From Lotus japonicus (lineage: Eukaryota; Streptophyta; Magnoliopsida; Fabales; Fabaceae), in assembly GCF_012489685.1 (NCBI RefSeq), contig NC_080042.1:49590066-49654065 (forward strand): a stretch of DNA of 64,000 bases. The letters run 5' to 3'. The notes under the pieces are model-generated. The model saw nothing but the letters and a program-made list of their open reading frames with translations, did no database searches and was not told the origin of the DNA. The position numbers and the translations under genes were made by a program. This document shows positions 10,445 through 20,955 of this stretch, piece after piece (the first letter of the stretch is position 1; every line of letters begins with the position of its first letter).

Positions 10445-12952
10445 ATAAGTTATTTTGAACAAAGTAGCTTAAGGAATAAGTTAAATAATCTAGAAGTGAT
10501 TATAGACCTAAGAACTGGACTTAGTAATAGAACCAGGTCAGTAAAGGAAAATTGGATAAGTCTAGGGTAGAAGAGTAATAAAAAGAGAATAAGATTAGCA
10601 CATGAAGTAGTTATATTATTTTTAGCTTCATAGACCCATAACTCGGTCATAATCCATGATGCAGAGCGTGAAGGATCAAGCTCTCAAGTTTCAAAAGAAA
10701 TCATTGAGTCACCTGGTAAGGGGAGTTGGACAAGACCTTGTCTTGGTACATGACGACTAAGTAACCGTTACAGCGATAGTAGACATATTATCAATTACTC
10801 GCTTGTTTACAATATTTGTGGATTCTTATGAAGTGATGTTGAATGTTTGCTTGTGATTCATATGTGAATTTCTTGTGGATGTTGTATTGCTGCATTGTTA
10901 GAAAGGAGATAAAGTATACCATGGGATATGGTGATACTTAGGAAATTGGCTCAATAGCCTGGATACAAAAGTTGTCTTATGATAGAAATAAATTAAAGAA
11001 CATCCGAGGTAAGAGGGTACATGGAAATGATTCACCGGCTTAATGCATTATTGTTACTTGGATTTCAGAACTTGGCCTACCGCCACATGTTAGGAACCAC
11101 CCTAGGAAGGTAGACGATAATAATTATAAATGAACTTAGTAAATGGCAGGTAACAACCTTTTATTAAAATGAGCATATGAAGTACATAACCATTACCGGG
11201 ACGAATAACTATTTCCTGCTTTAAAACCCAACTACTTGGTCATCTCGATCTCGTCTCCAAGCACAATAAGGCGTACTTACTTGAATAGTAAGGTACGGAT
11301 GTTTATTTCTAGTTCGCTAGAAATTCAAGGGAGGTATAAGGGGGCGATGGATGTTGTTTGTAAACAAACCTTCGGAGCGACAAGGAGTAGGAAAGTACTA
11401 TCACTACCACTAAAGAGAGTGGGAATACAGAGACGCCAATGGTGGTCTTGTTCAGATATGGATAGATCCGGGACTTACACATTGACTCTACCTCTCCATC
11501 AGCTACCAGCAGGGTCCGGAGGGCCGGCCTGATGCAACGTATCAGGAGTCGTGAAGTTGTGTATTTCTGCCAGAGAGCTACTGAGCGATCATGTCCGGTA
11601 AAGAGTGGACTGTAAGGAGTGTCCTTGTTCCCGAGACGATTTTCCGAAGATTAAGAAAAGTTAAGGCTTCGGGCCCTATAAAACATACTCATCACATGAT
11701 AAATTTAATTAAAAAGGTTGGCGATGAACTCACCATTTCGTAAAGAAGTAGTGAGAGAAGTCAATTCGAAAGACGAAGGTATAAGGCGGTAAAACCTCAT
11801 ACTATGCGTGTTCTTGTATGTGTTTGTTAACATGCTTGTTTTTTAATAGTATGTTATCTTGAACTTTATCGTTTATTTTATTTGACATGTAACTTGTGCA
11901 AAGTCGCGTTTGACTCACCCTTGCATTATTTTTATTAATAAGCAGATCACAGGTTAGAAGATGAGCTCCCACCGGTACTCGTCATTCATGGTGATTTCCC
12001 GTCCCGTACTGGCTAGCATCTTGACCCCGCTATCGGTTTCTATTTTTATTCTGGACTGACCATGTTGTGGTGCAGGGTACCCGGATCCGATGAACTTGGC
12101 TACCCAGTGACCATTCCTCTTATGTTCTCATTTTATATGCTGAGGCACGCCCGGAGATTCCGTCCGCCTATCCCTGATCCGCCACCACAGCCTCAGCCGG
12201 AGGTGGATCCAACGCCCCAGGCTGGATTGTGTCCCGATCCGCAGGTGGGAGTGGATCCTATACCACAGGGGAGCCATACCGCCACGTACCGATCCGAGTG
12301 AGGAGCCCACGGGAGCTCTTTGCTCCAAATCAAGCACCACAGGAGCTAGTGGATCCTCCGTCTCAGCGGACAACACCATGCCTTCGGATGACAGCGAGGA
12401 AGAGGGTGCAGTCACCTAGGTTTTCCAGAGATGCCCGGATATACAGACAGCGGTTTGTGAAACCCGAGGGGTTGGGGGAGAGGGTGTCGATGCCAGTACC
12501 GGAAGAGGGGAGCAGTGGTGATATGGAGGAGGATCCGGAAGAGGAGGAGGAGGTAGGGGAGTGAAGCCATATGGTCCGACGACAGTTCTCATCAGTTTAC
12601 TTGATTAATTCAGTTTTTGTTTAATGATGCCTAATGGGGATACTTGTGTCCTCATTTGAACACTCTATTTGCTTCTGTCATTTGAACTATGTAGTGACCT
12701 CGGTCACATATGTTATGTGTTTAATGTTTCATTTGTGTGCTAACTTACTGGCCATTAGGTATACGGCCATCCATCTGAAAAGGTTAAAGGGGTACTCTAC
12801 GACTATGAAAAGTCGTAAGTGGTCTCTGAATCGAAGCATCATCAGAACACTAACACTAACACTAGCACTAAAGCAACAAAAAAAAACGGCTCACTCTTTC
12901 ATAAGTGATAGGAGTTGGGCGAACACGTCACTTGTGGGAGAGGGACGCCACA

Positions 12953-13824
12953 TTTCGGACATGCCTTGTTCAGGTTTGTGTAGTCTACACACATCCGCCA
13001 TTTTCCGTTCGCCTTCTTTACCGTCACCACATTCGCCAGCCAAGTAGGATACTTAATTTCTCGGATGAAGTATGCCGCAAGTAATTTGTTCACCTCTTGC
13101 TGGATTGTCTTCTCCTTTTCATCGCCCATTCGCCGGCGTGTTTGGGTCACTGGTTTAATTCCGGGATTTAGCCCCAGCCTGTGGCAAATGAATTTCGGGT
13201 CTATTCCTGGCATGTCCTTGTGACTCCAAGCAAAGAGATCCAAGTTCTCGCCCAATAGCTTTGATAATCTTTGTTCTTGGGCCTCAGTCAGTCGAGTCCC
13301 TATTTTGAGTATCTTCTCGCCAAATTTCAGTTCCTTGGTCTCTTCAATCGGCGTGGGCCTGTTGACTCGCCCCTTGGATCTAGGTTCACTTCCGGCGCAT
13401 CGACCTCCTTGCATCGGTGTCCTACCAGGGCGCTCCTTTTCCCATACCGGTCTACTGCGTTGCAGTAGCACTCCCTCTCCGTTTTCTGGTCCACAGCCAC
13501 TCTCCGAACTCGTCTATTCGGCAAAGGATATTTAACCGTCAAATGTACCGTTGAAATCACAGCGCACAGCCGGTTCAAGGTGTTTCTGCCAAATATCATG
13601 TTGTACGATCCCTCCATTCCTAGGATTAGGTATTTCACCCTCAGCGTCCTAGCGTTCTCTCGCTCGCCGAATGTGGTATCAAGGTCAAGGACGCCTCTCA
13701 CCCATACTTGCTCGCCCACAAACCCAACCAAAGTTCCTGCATAAGGAGTGAGATCTGCCTCATTCAAACCGAGGCGATCAAATGCCCCGCCGTAAATGAT
13801 GTCCGCTGAACTCCCTTGATCCAA
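12953..13824 (-). pseudogene. Tat protease and RT N-terminus (first copy)
   Basis: Aspartic protease motif LDQGSSADIIY with FGRNTLN further on, then the RT N-terminal region (KEKTIQQEVNKLLAAYFIREI, WLANVVTVKKANGKWRMCVDY). The frame runs into the nested LTR at 12952. One G is missing at about 13411 compared with the second copy, splitting the ORF into 13824-13327 and 13471-12899; this is probably a sequencing error, since the second copy is open throughout. Confidence 0.85.
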
Positions 13825-13854
13825 AAGTACTCGTTGTACATTAAGTTGGTTGAC

Positions 13855-14538
13855 TCAAAGGAGGATTACAATCGGATCGTCTAGATGTGGCTTTATTCCA
13901 ACGAAGTCATCGGACGAAAAGGTAATGTCTGGATGTGAAAAACTGAAAGGAACTTCTGTTACCGTGTTAACCGACCTTGCATACCTCTTTCTAGCTGCAC
14001 TGGTGATTCTTCCTCCTCCAAACCCTCCGGCAATCGTGTGTACTCCTTTGGACATCGGAGCTCTACCGCTCTGTACTCTAGTAGGTCTTCCTGTCGCTAT
14101 CAGTTTTCCAACTTCACGCTGCAACGTGCGACACTCCTCTGTAACGTGTCCCATGGCCTGGTGATAAACGCACCATTCTCCTCCCGACTCGCCGCTTATT
14201 CGCGTCGTTAACGGTTCTCGGAGGATTTCCGATGTAGACAGTTTGTCCCGGCACGCCAGCTTTCCTTTTGAAGATGAGTTTCTCCATTCCTTCGAGGATT
14301 TCCAATAGTTTTCCCTCTGCAACATCCGAGGCTCCAAACCACGACTTATGCCGCGAATCAGCCACCTCCAATCTCTGAGAGTGTCCAAGGACCGAGGTGA
14401 CAGCGGTTTTCCTTCTGAGGATCTCCACAAGGAGACTGAAGATTCTGCCTCCTTCTCGCGTCGCCTTCTATATGCTTCATGCGGACCACGCGTGTGTTTC
14501 ATCATTCGTTCGCTTTGTCGACGTTGCGCTTCCATCAA
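13855..14538 (-). pseudogene. Tat gag, truncated (first copy)
   Basis: 227-aa frame with a zinc-knuckle-like end, CVYHQAMGHVTEEC, typical of Tat Gag just before protease. It is in the same frame as protease, separated by a TGA at 13855-13857. Only about 120 bp lie between its start and the primer site, and the large N-terminal Gag domain seen in intact relatives is missing, so an internal deletion is likely. Part of the expected Gag sequence appears in another frame (14428-14114), which points to a frameshift too. Gag would form the particle around the RNA; this one could not. Confidence 0.7.
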
Positions 14539-14658
14539 ATGCCACTAACAAATCAAGAATTTGACTAAGAAATCGAAAACCGAAGAGAATTGCATGAAAA
14601 AACGAACTTCACTCAGCTAAACCATGCTCCACGTAGTCCGGGAATCGAAATCTACCGT

Positions 14659-14676
14659 TCCCCACAGACGGTGCCA
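14659..14676 (-). promoter_or_regulatory. primer binding site of the Tat element
   Basis: Minus strand TGGCACCGTCTGTGGGGA, two bases inside the 5' LTR. It starts with the TGG that pairs with a tRNA CCA end. I do not assign the tRNA. Confidence 0.8.
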
Positions 14677-14678
14677 AA

Positions 14679-14997
14679 TGTTCCATCATGAACATTGAGA
14701 TGAGGTGTAGTACCTATAGTGTAAGGAACGTGCTGTGAGATTCCTAGAGAGAAAGAGAGCGTAACCACTTAGAGAGAGAAAGTAATTGAATTTCAAGCTT
14801 GTTATTTCTCAAATGAGCTAAGAGTCCCTTACTATTGGTATTCTTCCCCTATTTATAGTTGGGGGAGTTGAGCCTAGCGCCTCTAAATCATCCTAATGGG
14901 CCGGTTGGGCCTCCGGGATGAAAGCCCAAGTCCCTGGTGTGCTCCTCGCCTTGGGCATGCACTTCTGGGCGAGGGACCCAGGGTCTCACCTAGTCCA
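14679..14997 (-). repeat. 5' LTR of the Tat element (first copy)
   Basis: Starts TGTTCCATCATG and ends TAGTCCA on plus; matched by 1714-2033 and followed by ATTAT (14998-15002). A plus-strand TATTTATAG lies in both LTRs; on the minus strand this reads CTATAAATA, a fitting TATA box for the element. Confidence 0.92.
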
Positions 14998-15002
14998 ATT
15001 AT

Positions 15003-15324
15003 TGTCCTGTTCCATCAAGTTCTGTCCCGTCTCGTTTTGTTCTGTCATGTTTCATTCTATCACCAAACGCTACCTTAGTCTTCTCAAGGCTATTGACCTA
15101 ACCGGTCCCTTAAGGAAATACAATCAAGAATTTGAAAGATAGGGTTTACAGAAAGTTGCTTCTTAACAAGCAGAGTTTATACAAAGTAAGAACAATGAAG
15201 AAAAAAATTGCTAAGGTTTATCGCTTGAATGAGAGTTGTATTGCCATGCAGTGTCTTAACTTTTTCTTCCTTTCTTCAGACTTTAAATACTCCAAGCAAA
15301 AGGTGATAATGTTGTTGTGAAATT
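15003..15324. other. unassigned DNA right of the Tat element
   Basis: Moderately AT-rich. Short plus-strand ORFs (ending at 15142 and 15320) show no recognisable domain. It is the right-hand continuation of the target that the Tat element entered. Confidence 0.4.
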
Positions 15325-15952
15325 CTATCCGTTGGAGGGTACTTCTAGAATTTCCAGAACGTACATTGGCTGATCCTCGTAGGTAGACTGGTTAGGATAG
15401 TACACTGCGAATGTACTATTTGATAGTGACCCTTTGTCCTTTACTGTTGACTTCTGATCTTCAGAGGCGCACTTCAAATGTGAACTTGTGAAGCTTCTAG
15501 TCAGAGTCACGAGGATGCTTGGATCTTCAGAACTTCAAGTCTTCAGCTTCTGGACCGGTTCAGTTCAGAACTTCTAGTCTTCAGAATAGAAGCACTTGGT
15601 CTTCAGAGTCATCTTTCTTTAGGTCTTCATAATCTTCAAGTCTTCAGAGTCCTTGACCGTTCACTTCAGAGTCTTTAGCACTTGATTCTCCAGAACCCTC
15701 ATCAGAGCTTAAATCTTCAGAACATCTGAAGCAGTAAACTACCGTTCATTAGAACGTAGTGAGTGCATAAGCGGTTTGTTGGTCAACACTTTGGTCTTTT
15801 ACTTCTGATGAAAAACCCCTTTCAATCAGAATCAGAACATGTTTGTCAAATCCACAAAAGACAAACGTTAGAGTACCAAAGTTATTCATACTCAAATTAT
15901 ATATTTGTTATCATCAAAACCTAGAGATGTACACAGAACCAAATCTTGGTCT
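15325..15952 (-). mobile_element. diverged copia (SIRE-like) LTR relic
   Basis: Read on the minus strand it starts near TATAAGACCAAGATTTGG, runs through a GATGATAACAA segment and many TCTGAAG/CAGAAG motifs, and ends near CCCTCCAACGGATAG. The order and motifs match the intact SIRE LTR at 19677, whose corresponding parts are TGTAAGATCAAG, GATGATTACAA and CCCTCCAACGGTAG, but with heavy divergence. The right-hand part of an LTR (TATA, R, U5) is missing. Confidence 0.65.
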
Positions 15953-15955
15953 TAT

Positions 15956-16550
15956 ACTTTTTCCCTCATCCCCATTCCTTGTGCCATCCTCCACCGTATT
16001 CCCCTTAATTCTCGCCATCCTCATCCTTCTCCGACTCAGAAAGCTAGCCTTCTTAACATCTAGATACACTCCATCCATTTTTAGTCTATTGAACATTGAG
16101 TCTCCCTCCACGCCTCTTGATCACTCTTAAAACGAACGAAGCCAAACCTGAAATCCCTTCCATCCTTCCTTCTAGCATGTACAAACACATCCCTCAAATG
16201 TCCAACCTGCGCAAAAATTGCACCAATCTCTGCCTTTGTGATCCTTTCCCCAAATCATCAATAAAAACATAAAAAGATCCTTGTGAAAAATCAACCTCTG
16301 CTGATCTTGATCGCTTTATATAAGTACTTCTTGCTCTTCCATCACCAATCCCAACACCCTGCCATCGCCTATAAGGACCATTGCTTCTTTTCTCTCACAC
16401 CTTCTTTGCACCCGGTCTATCCCCAAAATCCTTATGATTTCTCCCACATGTCCCCTTCTCCCCACGATGAAAATCTTCTGGCCAGAACTGATTATCCGGC
16501 AACCTACTCCGGGTTTTATGGCCTCATATTAAAGTCATGAGTCTATTAAT
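15956..16550 (-). pseudogene. LINE ORF1 relic with an RRM
   Basis: Minus-strand translation shows an Arg-rich run, then SFYVFIDD, then after a frameshift ITKAEIGAIFAQVGHLRDVF and RFGFVRF. The last is an RNP1-type motif and SFYVFIDD fits RNP2, so an RNA-recognition motif is present. An N-terminal RRM of this form is what I know from ORF1 of plant L1-type LINEs; ORF1 binds the LINE RNA. The frame is broken at least twice and no endonuclease or RT follows. The edges are approximate. Confidence 0.6.
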
Positions 16551-16555
16551 TCTAC

Positions 16556-17848
16556 TGTTGGTCAATCTGCAAGTGCACATATATCTCCGGGTTTTAATAT
16601 CGAATCCACAGGGATTATGAGAGTAGTGGGTTTAAGCACGGAGTTCGTAGTTATGAAAGCAATAAAATATTAAGTTGTTTGGTTTGGTTGTTGTGACAAT
16701 TTGCCGAGAAGGTAATAGTTAAAACGATGAAAATATCAAAGGATTAAAGTGCCTTGGGTTATTGATCATCTAATCCACTCTAGCCAACCTATCCTATGCA
16801 AATGAGACCTTGATTCATTCCTTGTTGTTCTAGCCTAGTTAACTACTTGTTGATGCCTCAATCAAGCAATCCTCTCAAACTGAAAGTTAAGCTCAATTCC
16901 TTGTGTACCTAATCATTCATTTGAGGCTAAAAGCTCTTTATGTTCATACCAACAAAACCCCACCCTCACTCTATTCCTAGTAGCAAGCATAGAAGGGTCA
17001 AAATCAATTCATGTCCCCAAACTACAACAATCTCCCAATATAATTGTAGTCTAGTCTATAGCGAGTTGTATAGTCAAGCTAAGCATGCAAATGGAATTGA
17101 AATTCAAGGAAGAATCAAGAACAAAGACATAGAGATAGGAATTAAGACCAGAGTTTCATAGAATCTCTTAAACCCAAAGCAAAAATGAAACTAGCCGCTC
17201 ATGGCCTAGTGGATCCATACGAGATAATATTAAGAAAACCTGGAAAGATACAAAGTGGAAGCTTCCCACAAGCCCCAAAAGCACTTCCTAAGCTTCAATA
17301 TTTGGTAAAATACTTAGAGAAAATCAGAAGTCCTTGACAAAATGACTAAAAGCCTTATTTATAGACAAAATGGGCGAACTGGGGCGCTCAAGCGCTGACC
17401 TGGGGCGCTTGAGCGCCAGAGCGGCAGAAACAAAAACAAAGCTACTAGAGGGCTGGCGCTTGGGGGCCAGTCTTCGACCTGAAAGCCTTCCAATCTTCTT
17501 GTAACCCCCCTTTTAATGCATTAATCAATCTTTTATGCCTTTTGCCCCTACCTCTTCATCAGTTTCAGCTGCACACTTGATGGCCAAGCTAAGAGGGAAA
17601 CATCTAGAAGATCAAGTGATTAAAAACACACAAGTCCTTACACTTTAAGCAGAAAACAAATGCAAGTCCTAAACTTACTTAAAATGCAAAAAAGGTCCCT
17701 ATAAAACTACAAATTACGAAAACAAAATAAAAACTCAAAGAAAGATAAAAATGCATGATGATGCATGAAACACTACATGAGACTCGATGAAAAGACTCAA
17801 AACAAACTATGAAATGACCCTAAAAACAGTACTAAACTAGGGTCATCA
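16556..17848 (-). mobile_element. 1293-bp solo LTR
   Basis: Starts TGTTGGTCAATC and ends GGGTCATCA, flanked by TCTAC at 16551-16555 and 17849-17853. No coding sequence inside; the 73-aa ORF at 16940 is not convincing. The minus orientation is inferred from the ATCGAATCCACAGGG/GGGTCATCA pattern of related legume LTRs. A GC-rich near-palindrome (GGGGCGCTCAAGCGC, then its inverse) lies at about 17376-17415. Confidence 0.82.
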
Positions 17849-17920
17849 TCTACGAATATAAGTATTCACATTATGGATGCGTTTGTGAAAGTTTAAGTTT
17901 ATATAACTTTCTTTTTTTAA

Positions 17921-17947
17921 CTAGTATTTTAACTCGTGCAATGCACG
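17921..17947 (-). mobile_element. Helitron 3' end, degenerate
   Basis: On the minus strand a hairpin (CACGTGCATTGCACGAG) is followed after about 10 nt by CTAG and then a T, the standard Helitron 3' terminus. The two better examples at 55148 and 57248 have the same layout. The element would extend to the right; its 5' end was not found. Confidence 0.45.
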
Positions 17948-19006
17948 TGAAATGCACAAGTTCTTTATTAAATATATAAATTCATAAAAAAAATTATTTT
18001 TAAATATAATTCATATTTTAAATAATAAACAAATTTTTTGTACTTAAAGTATGATCGATATTGTAATTTTAAAATAAATAAATACATTTCATGTGTGATG
18101 TAATGAGTTTTAGGTTAATCATCAAATTAGTGCTTGGGTTTTATCCGTCAAATCATATTTTTAGAATTGATGACTTTGGTCCTCGCTTGAAATTGGAACT
18201 GTGACAATCTTGCCTGGTGGCAGGCCTAGGCTGACCTTGCATACCACATGTAATTTTTAATTATATTTTAATTTCAAGAATTATTAAGTGCAAAAATTAC
18301 AAGAAAATCTTAAACACTAAATTAAATAACCGAATCACTAAATTAAACTCTTCATTATTTGTCTTCATCTTCATCTTCTACATCTTCATCATCCACATTC
18401 TTCCTTCACCTAATTAATCCCTTTTCTACTTTACCCGAAAATCCATAAACTCCATCATCGTATTCTTCTTCATCACATTTCTCTAATAAACCCGGAAGCA
18501 CAGAGTAACCTTCAAATCTTGTGTTTAAACCTTCAAATCTTGTAATCCCGAAACCCTTCAAATGCCGACAAATGGACTAGACTTTTTGGTATTTGATCTG
18601 ACAAATTGTAGTTCTCCTCCTAACTAATGACTTCTTTGGAATTTGTGATCTAAACCTTATGGGGTCTAGCTTGCTTGTCACTAGACTGGTTCACTATTTG
18701 CTTGTGGACTAGACTTTATCGTGGGGTATGGTTTATTACATTTTTTTTTTGGTTTTTCATTTGAAAGAAATTTTTTTAATTGGAAACCACATTGATCTCA
18801 GTCATCAGATATCATAATTTTATTAAGAGAGTAGACCACAAGTCTAGACCAAAAGAAAATTTTTAAAAGATTAACGCATTGAATAACTTAAATGAGTTGT
18901 TGGAGTATGATCTTTTCATACTTAAAATATAGATTATATTTTATTTGTAGTATGTTTTTCGACATCAGGAATTTTATCTTTAGCATCTTATTCATATAGT
19001 AATAAC
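17948..19006. other. AT-rich stretch, no gene seen
   Basis: Includes a TTCATCTTCATC-type pyrimidine stretch near 18360-18415 and several poly-A/T runs. The only ORF above 60 aa (minus, 19076-18888) is low-complexity Ile/Lys/Leu. It may be the body of the Helitron whose 3' end is at 17921. Confidence 0.4.
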
Positions 19007-19016
19007 ATAAATTAAT

Positions 19017-19389
19017 TTTTTTTCGAGAGCACAAATTGAATTGATATAAATGAGAGGAGATAGACAAGATATACACCCTCCTAAAATGGGATCAAAATCA
19101 CCAACAGAACTCCTAGAGGAAGCCTAAAAATAATCACAACTTGAGCACCAAGTAACCACCTAGAAAGGCCCTAAGAAAAAAGCTCTCTAAACCTAGTACA
19201 AAAAAACATAGTAGCCCACCAAAAAATAGTCAGACAGTCAACAAAGGCAAGCGAAGCCCGAGAAAGCCCACGAAATCCACCCAACAACACCAAAACAACA
19301 GAGATGAACCAACCTAAACCAAACTCTACACTCCCTCACTAGGAACTAGGAAAACCTTCTTGCAAAGATTTGAGCCGTGATCTCCCGTT
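19017..19389 (-). mobile_element. LINE-type retroposon tail
   Basis: Poly-T at the left edge (a poly-A tail on minus) and a 10-bp flanking duplication ATAAATTAAT at 19007-19016 and 19390-19399. No open coding frame survives. The structure equals that of the tail at 62632-62980. A 5'-truncated LINE is most likely; a SINE is possible. Confidence 0.6.
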
Positions 19390-19399
19390 ATAAATTAAT

Positions 19400-19608
19400 A
19401 TAACAGTTTATGTACCCAAAAAAATATAAAGATTTGAAAATATTTAGATGCTTTAATTTTTTTATAGAAATGTTTGAAAAGATTTATAATTTTCAAGGCC
19501 CAAAATTCATGTAAAAATTTTTTATTTAAAATTATTAACATAAATTGTCCAATTAAAAAATAAAATAACTACAGATAGTGTAAGCAAAATGTCTTTTTAA
19601 TTTAAGTA

Positions 19609-19640
<32 letters not shown>

Positions 19641-19671
19641 GGATAAGTTGAGAAACATCTCCTCTCAACAA
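19400..19671. repeat. AT-rich spacer with (AT)n
   Basis: Contains an uninterrupted AT dinucleotide repeat at 19609-19636. Otherwise nothing; it ends in the SIRE target duplication GGTTA (19672-19676). Confidence 0.8.
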
Positions 19672-19676
19672 GGTTA

Positions 19677-20883
19677 TGTAAGATCAAGTTTTGATCTAGT
19701 AGTACAACTCTATGTTTTGATGATTACAAGTTAACCTTTTGATATGAACAATTGTGGTACTCTAACGTGTTTTTCTGAGTGTGCTATTTACAGGCTCTGA
19801 CCTCAACTCAATCTCACACAAATCAGAAGCACTGTGTATAAAGGGTAACCCAAGCAACGCTTTCGCATTCACCATGTTCAGTATGAACAGTGGAAAAGCT
19901 TCAGAAGTTCTGAAGCCATACAAACTCTGATGTGGACTTAGTCGCTAGAAGCTCTGAAGATCCAGAAGTTCTGATAACCAAGAAACACTGAAGGTTCAGA
20001 TGTTCTGATGGTGTAGAAGACTCTGAAGATCCAGAAGCTGAATAGTGGAAACTCTGAAGTCCAGAAGCAAGAAACTCTGAAGGCCATGTTCTTCCCTCTG
20101 AGTTCAGAATCAGAAGATACAATGGTCAGAGGATCTGTGCTTTCCCTCTGACTCTGATCAACCGGCTTCACAAGTTCCAATATGAAGTATTCCCCTGATC
20201 AGAAGTCTCCTAGGTTAAAAGGTCAAGTCGCTATCCAAGTACAAAAGCAAGTGTACCTTCCTGACGACCTACCTAACGTTCTCAGCCACAGCAGAAGCTG
20301 GATTTTCCAGAACTGCCCTCCAACGGTAGCATTTCCCATGCAACGCTCAACCCTAATCCTTGGAGTATATATAGAGGCTGAAGATTGAAAGAAGCTGCTA
20401 GAAGCAACACACACGCGCAACACATATTCAAAATATTCTAAGCTTTCTTTCATCTGAAATTCATTGTGTTTACTATTAGCTTTTTAGAAGCAAATCTCTT
20501 GTAAACATTTCTTTGATAAACAGTTTGTTTAGTTCCTTTAGGAGATCAAGGTTGATCGGATCCTAGAGAAGACTAAGAGAGTGAATCTTAGTGTGAGCTA
20601 AGTCAGTGTAATTGTTAGTCACTTGTAGGTTTCAAGTGCAGTTGTAACTCTTACCTGATTAGTGGATTGCCTTCATTCTAAGAAGGAAGAAATCACCTTA
20701 ACGGGTGGACTGGAGTAGCTTGAGGGATTTATCAAGTGAACCAGGATAAAATCCTTGTGTGCTTTTCTATCTCTTATCTTTAGCACTTAAGTTCTCGAAA
20801 GATTTGTCAAAATCTTTAAGGTGGTAGTTTTGTACTGAAAACGTTATTCAAACCCCCCCTTTCTACCGTTTTTCATACCTTCA
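19677..20883 (+). repeat. 5' LTR of SIRE element, first copy
   Basis: 1207 bp, TGTAAGATCAAG to CATACCTTCA. Contains many CAGAAG/TCTGAAG motifs in its first 500 bp, then a TATA box at 20366-20374, and a C-rich run before the end. Confidence 0.95.
20366..20374 (+). promoter_or_regulatory. TATA box of the SIRE 5' LTR (first copy)
   Basis: TATATATAG after CTTGGAG, 690 bp into the LTR. It splits the LTR into a U3 of about 0.7 kb and an R/U5 of about 0.5 kb. Confidence 0.75.
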
Positions 20884-20885
20884 AT

Positions 20886-20897
20886 TGGTATCAGAGC
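20886..20897 (+). promoter_or_regulatory. iMet primer binding site (first copy)
   Basis: TGGTATCAGAGC, two bases after the LTR, complementary to the 3' end of plant initiator tRNA-Met as usual for copia elements. Confidence 0.92.
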
Positions 20898-20955
20898 GCA
20901 AGTTCTGATTACCACACCTAACAGTGTTCAGTGATCCGGGCCGGTGTGAAAAACA

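Larger units (their letters stand above)
8350..12952 (+). mobile_element. 4.6-kb solo LTR nested in the Tat RT
   Basis: Begins TGTAATATCCC and ends GGACGCCACA, flanked by TTTCG at 8345-8349 and 12953-12957. Removing it with one duplication gives an uninterrupted RT frame across the junction, so both edges are exact. There is no gag, pol or primer site inside, and the first few hundred bases are not repeated at the end, so a solo LTR fits better than a LARD. A TATA box lies at 9106-9113, giving a U3 of about 0.76 kb and a very long R/U5. Small ORFs (for example 12229-12564) are proline/acidic-rich but not convincing genes. LTRs this long are typical of some legume Ty3 lineages; the source family is not identified. 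Confidence 0.82.
1714..14997 (-). mobile_element. Tat-type Ty3/gypsy retrotransposon, decayed, with nested insertion
   Basis: Minus-strand element bounded by LTRs of 320 bp (1714-2033) and 319 bp (14679-14997), TG...CA ends and ATTAT duplications. Order along the minus strand: 5' LTR, primer site, truncated gag, protease, RT, RNase H, a second RNase H of the Tat type, integrase, then an ORF on the opposite strand before the 3' LTR. Without the 4.6-kb nested solo LTR the element is about 8.7 kb. The LTRs differ by about 17 substitutions and one indel by eye (about 5%), so the insertion is old. Pol has several nonsense codons and at least one frameshift, so it cannot move by itself. The Tat placement rests on the extra RNase H and the antisense ORF. 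Confidence 0.88.

Noticed and set aside
12229..12564. Acidic/Pro-rich 111-aa ORF in the solo LTR as a real gene
   Set aside because: The matching sequence in the second copy is shifted by small indels and there is no recognisable domain; kept only as a note.
18888..19076. 62-aa minus ORF (also 40135-40323)
   Set aside because: Ile/Lys/Leu/Tyr-rich as expected from AT-rich DNA, and it overlaps the poly-T of a retroposon.
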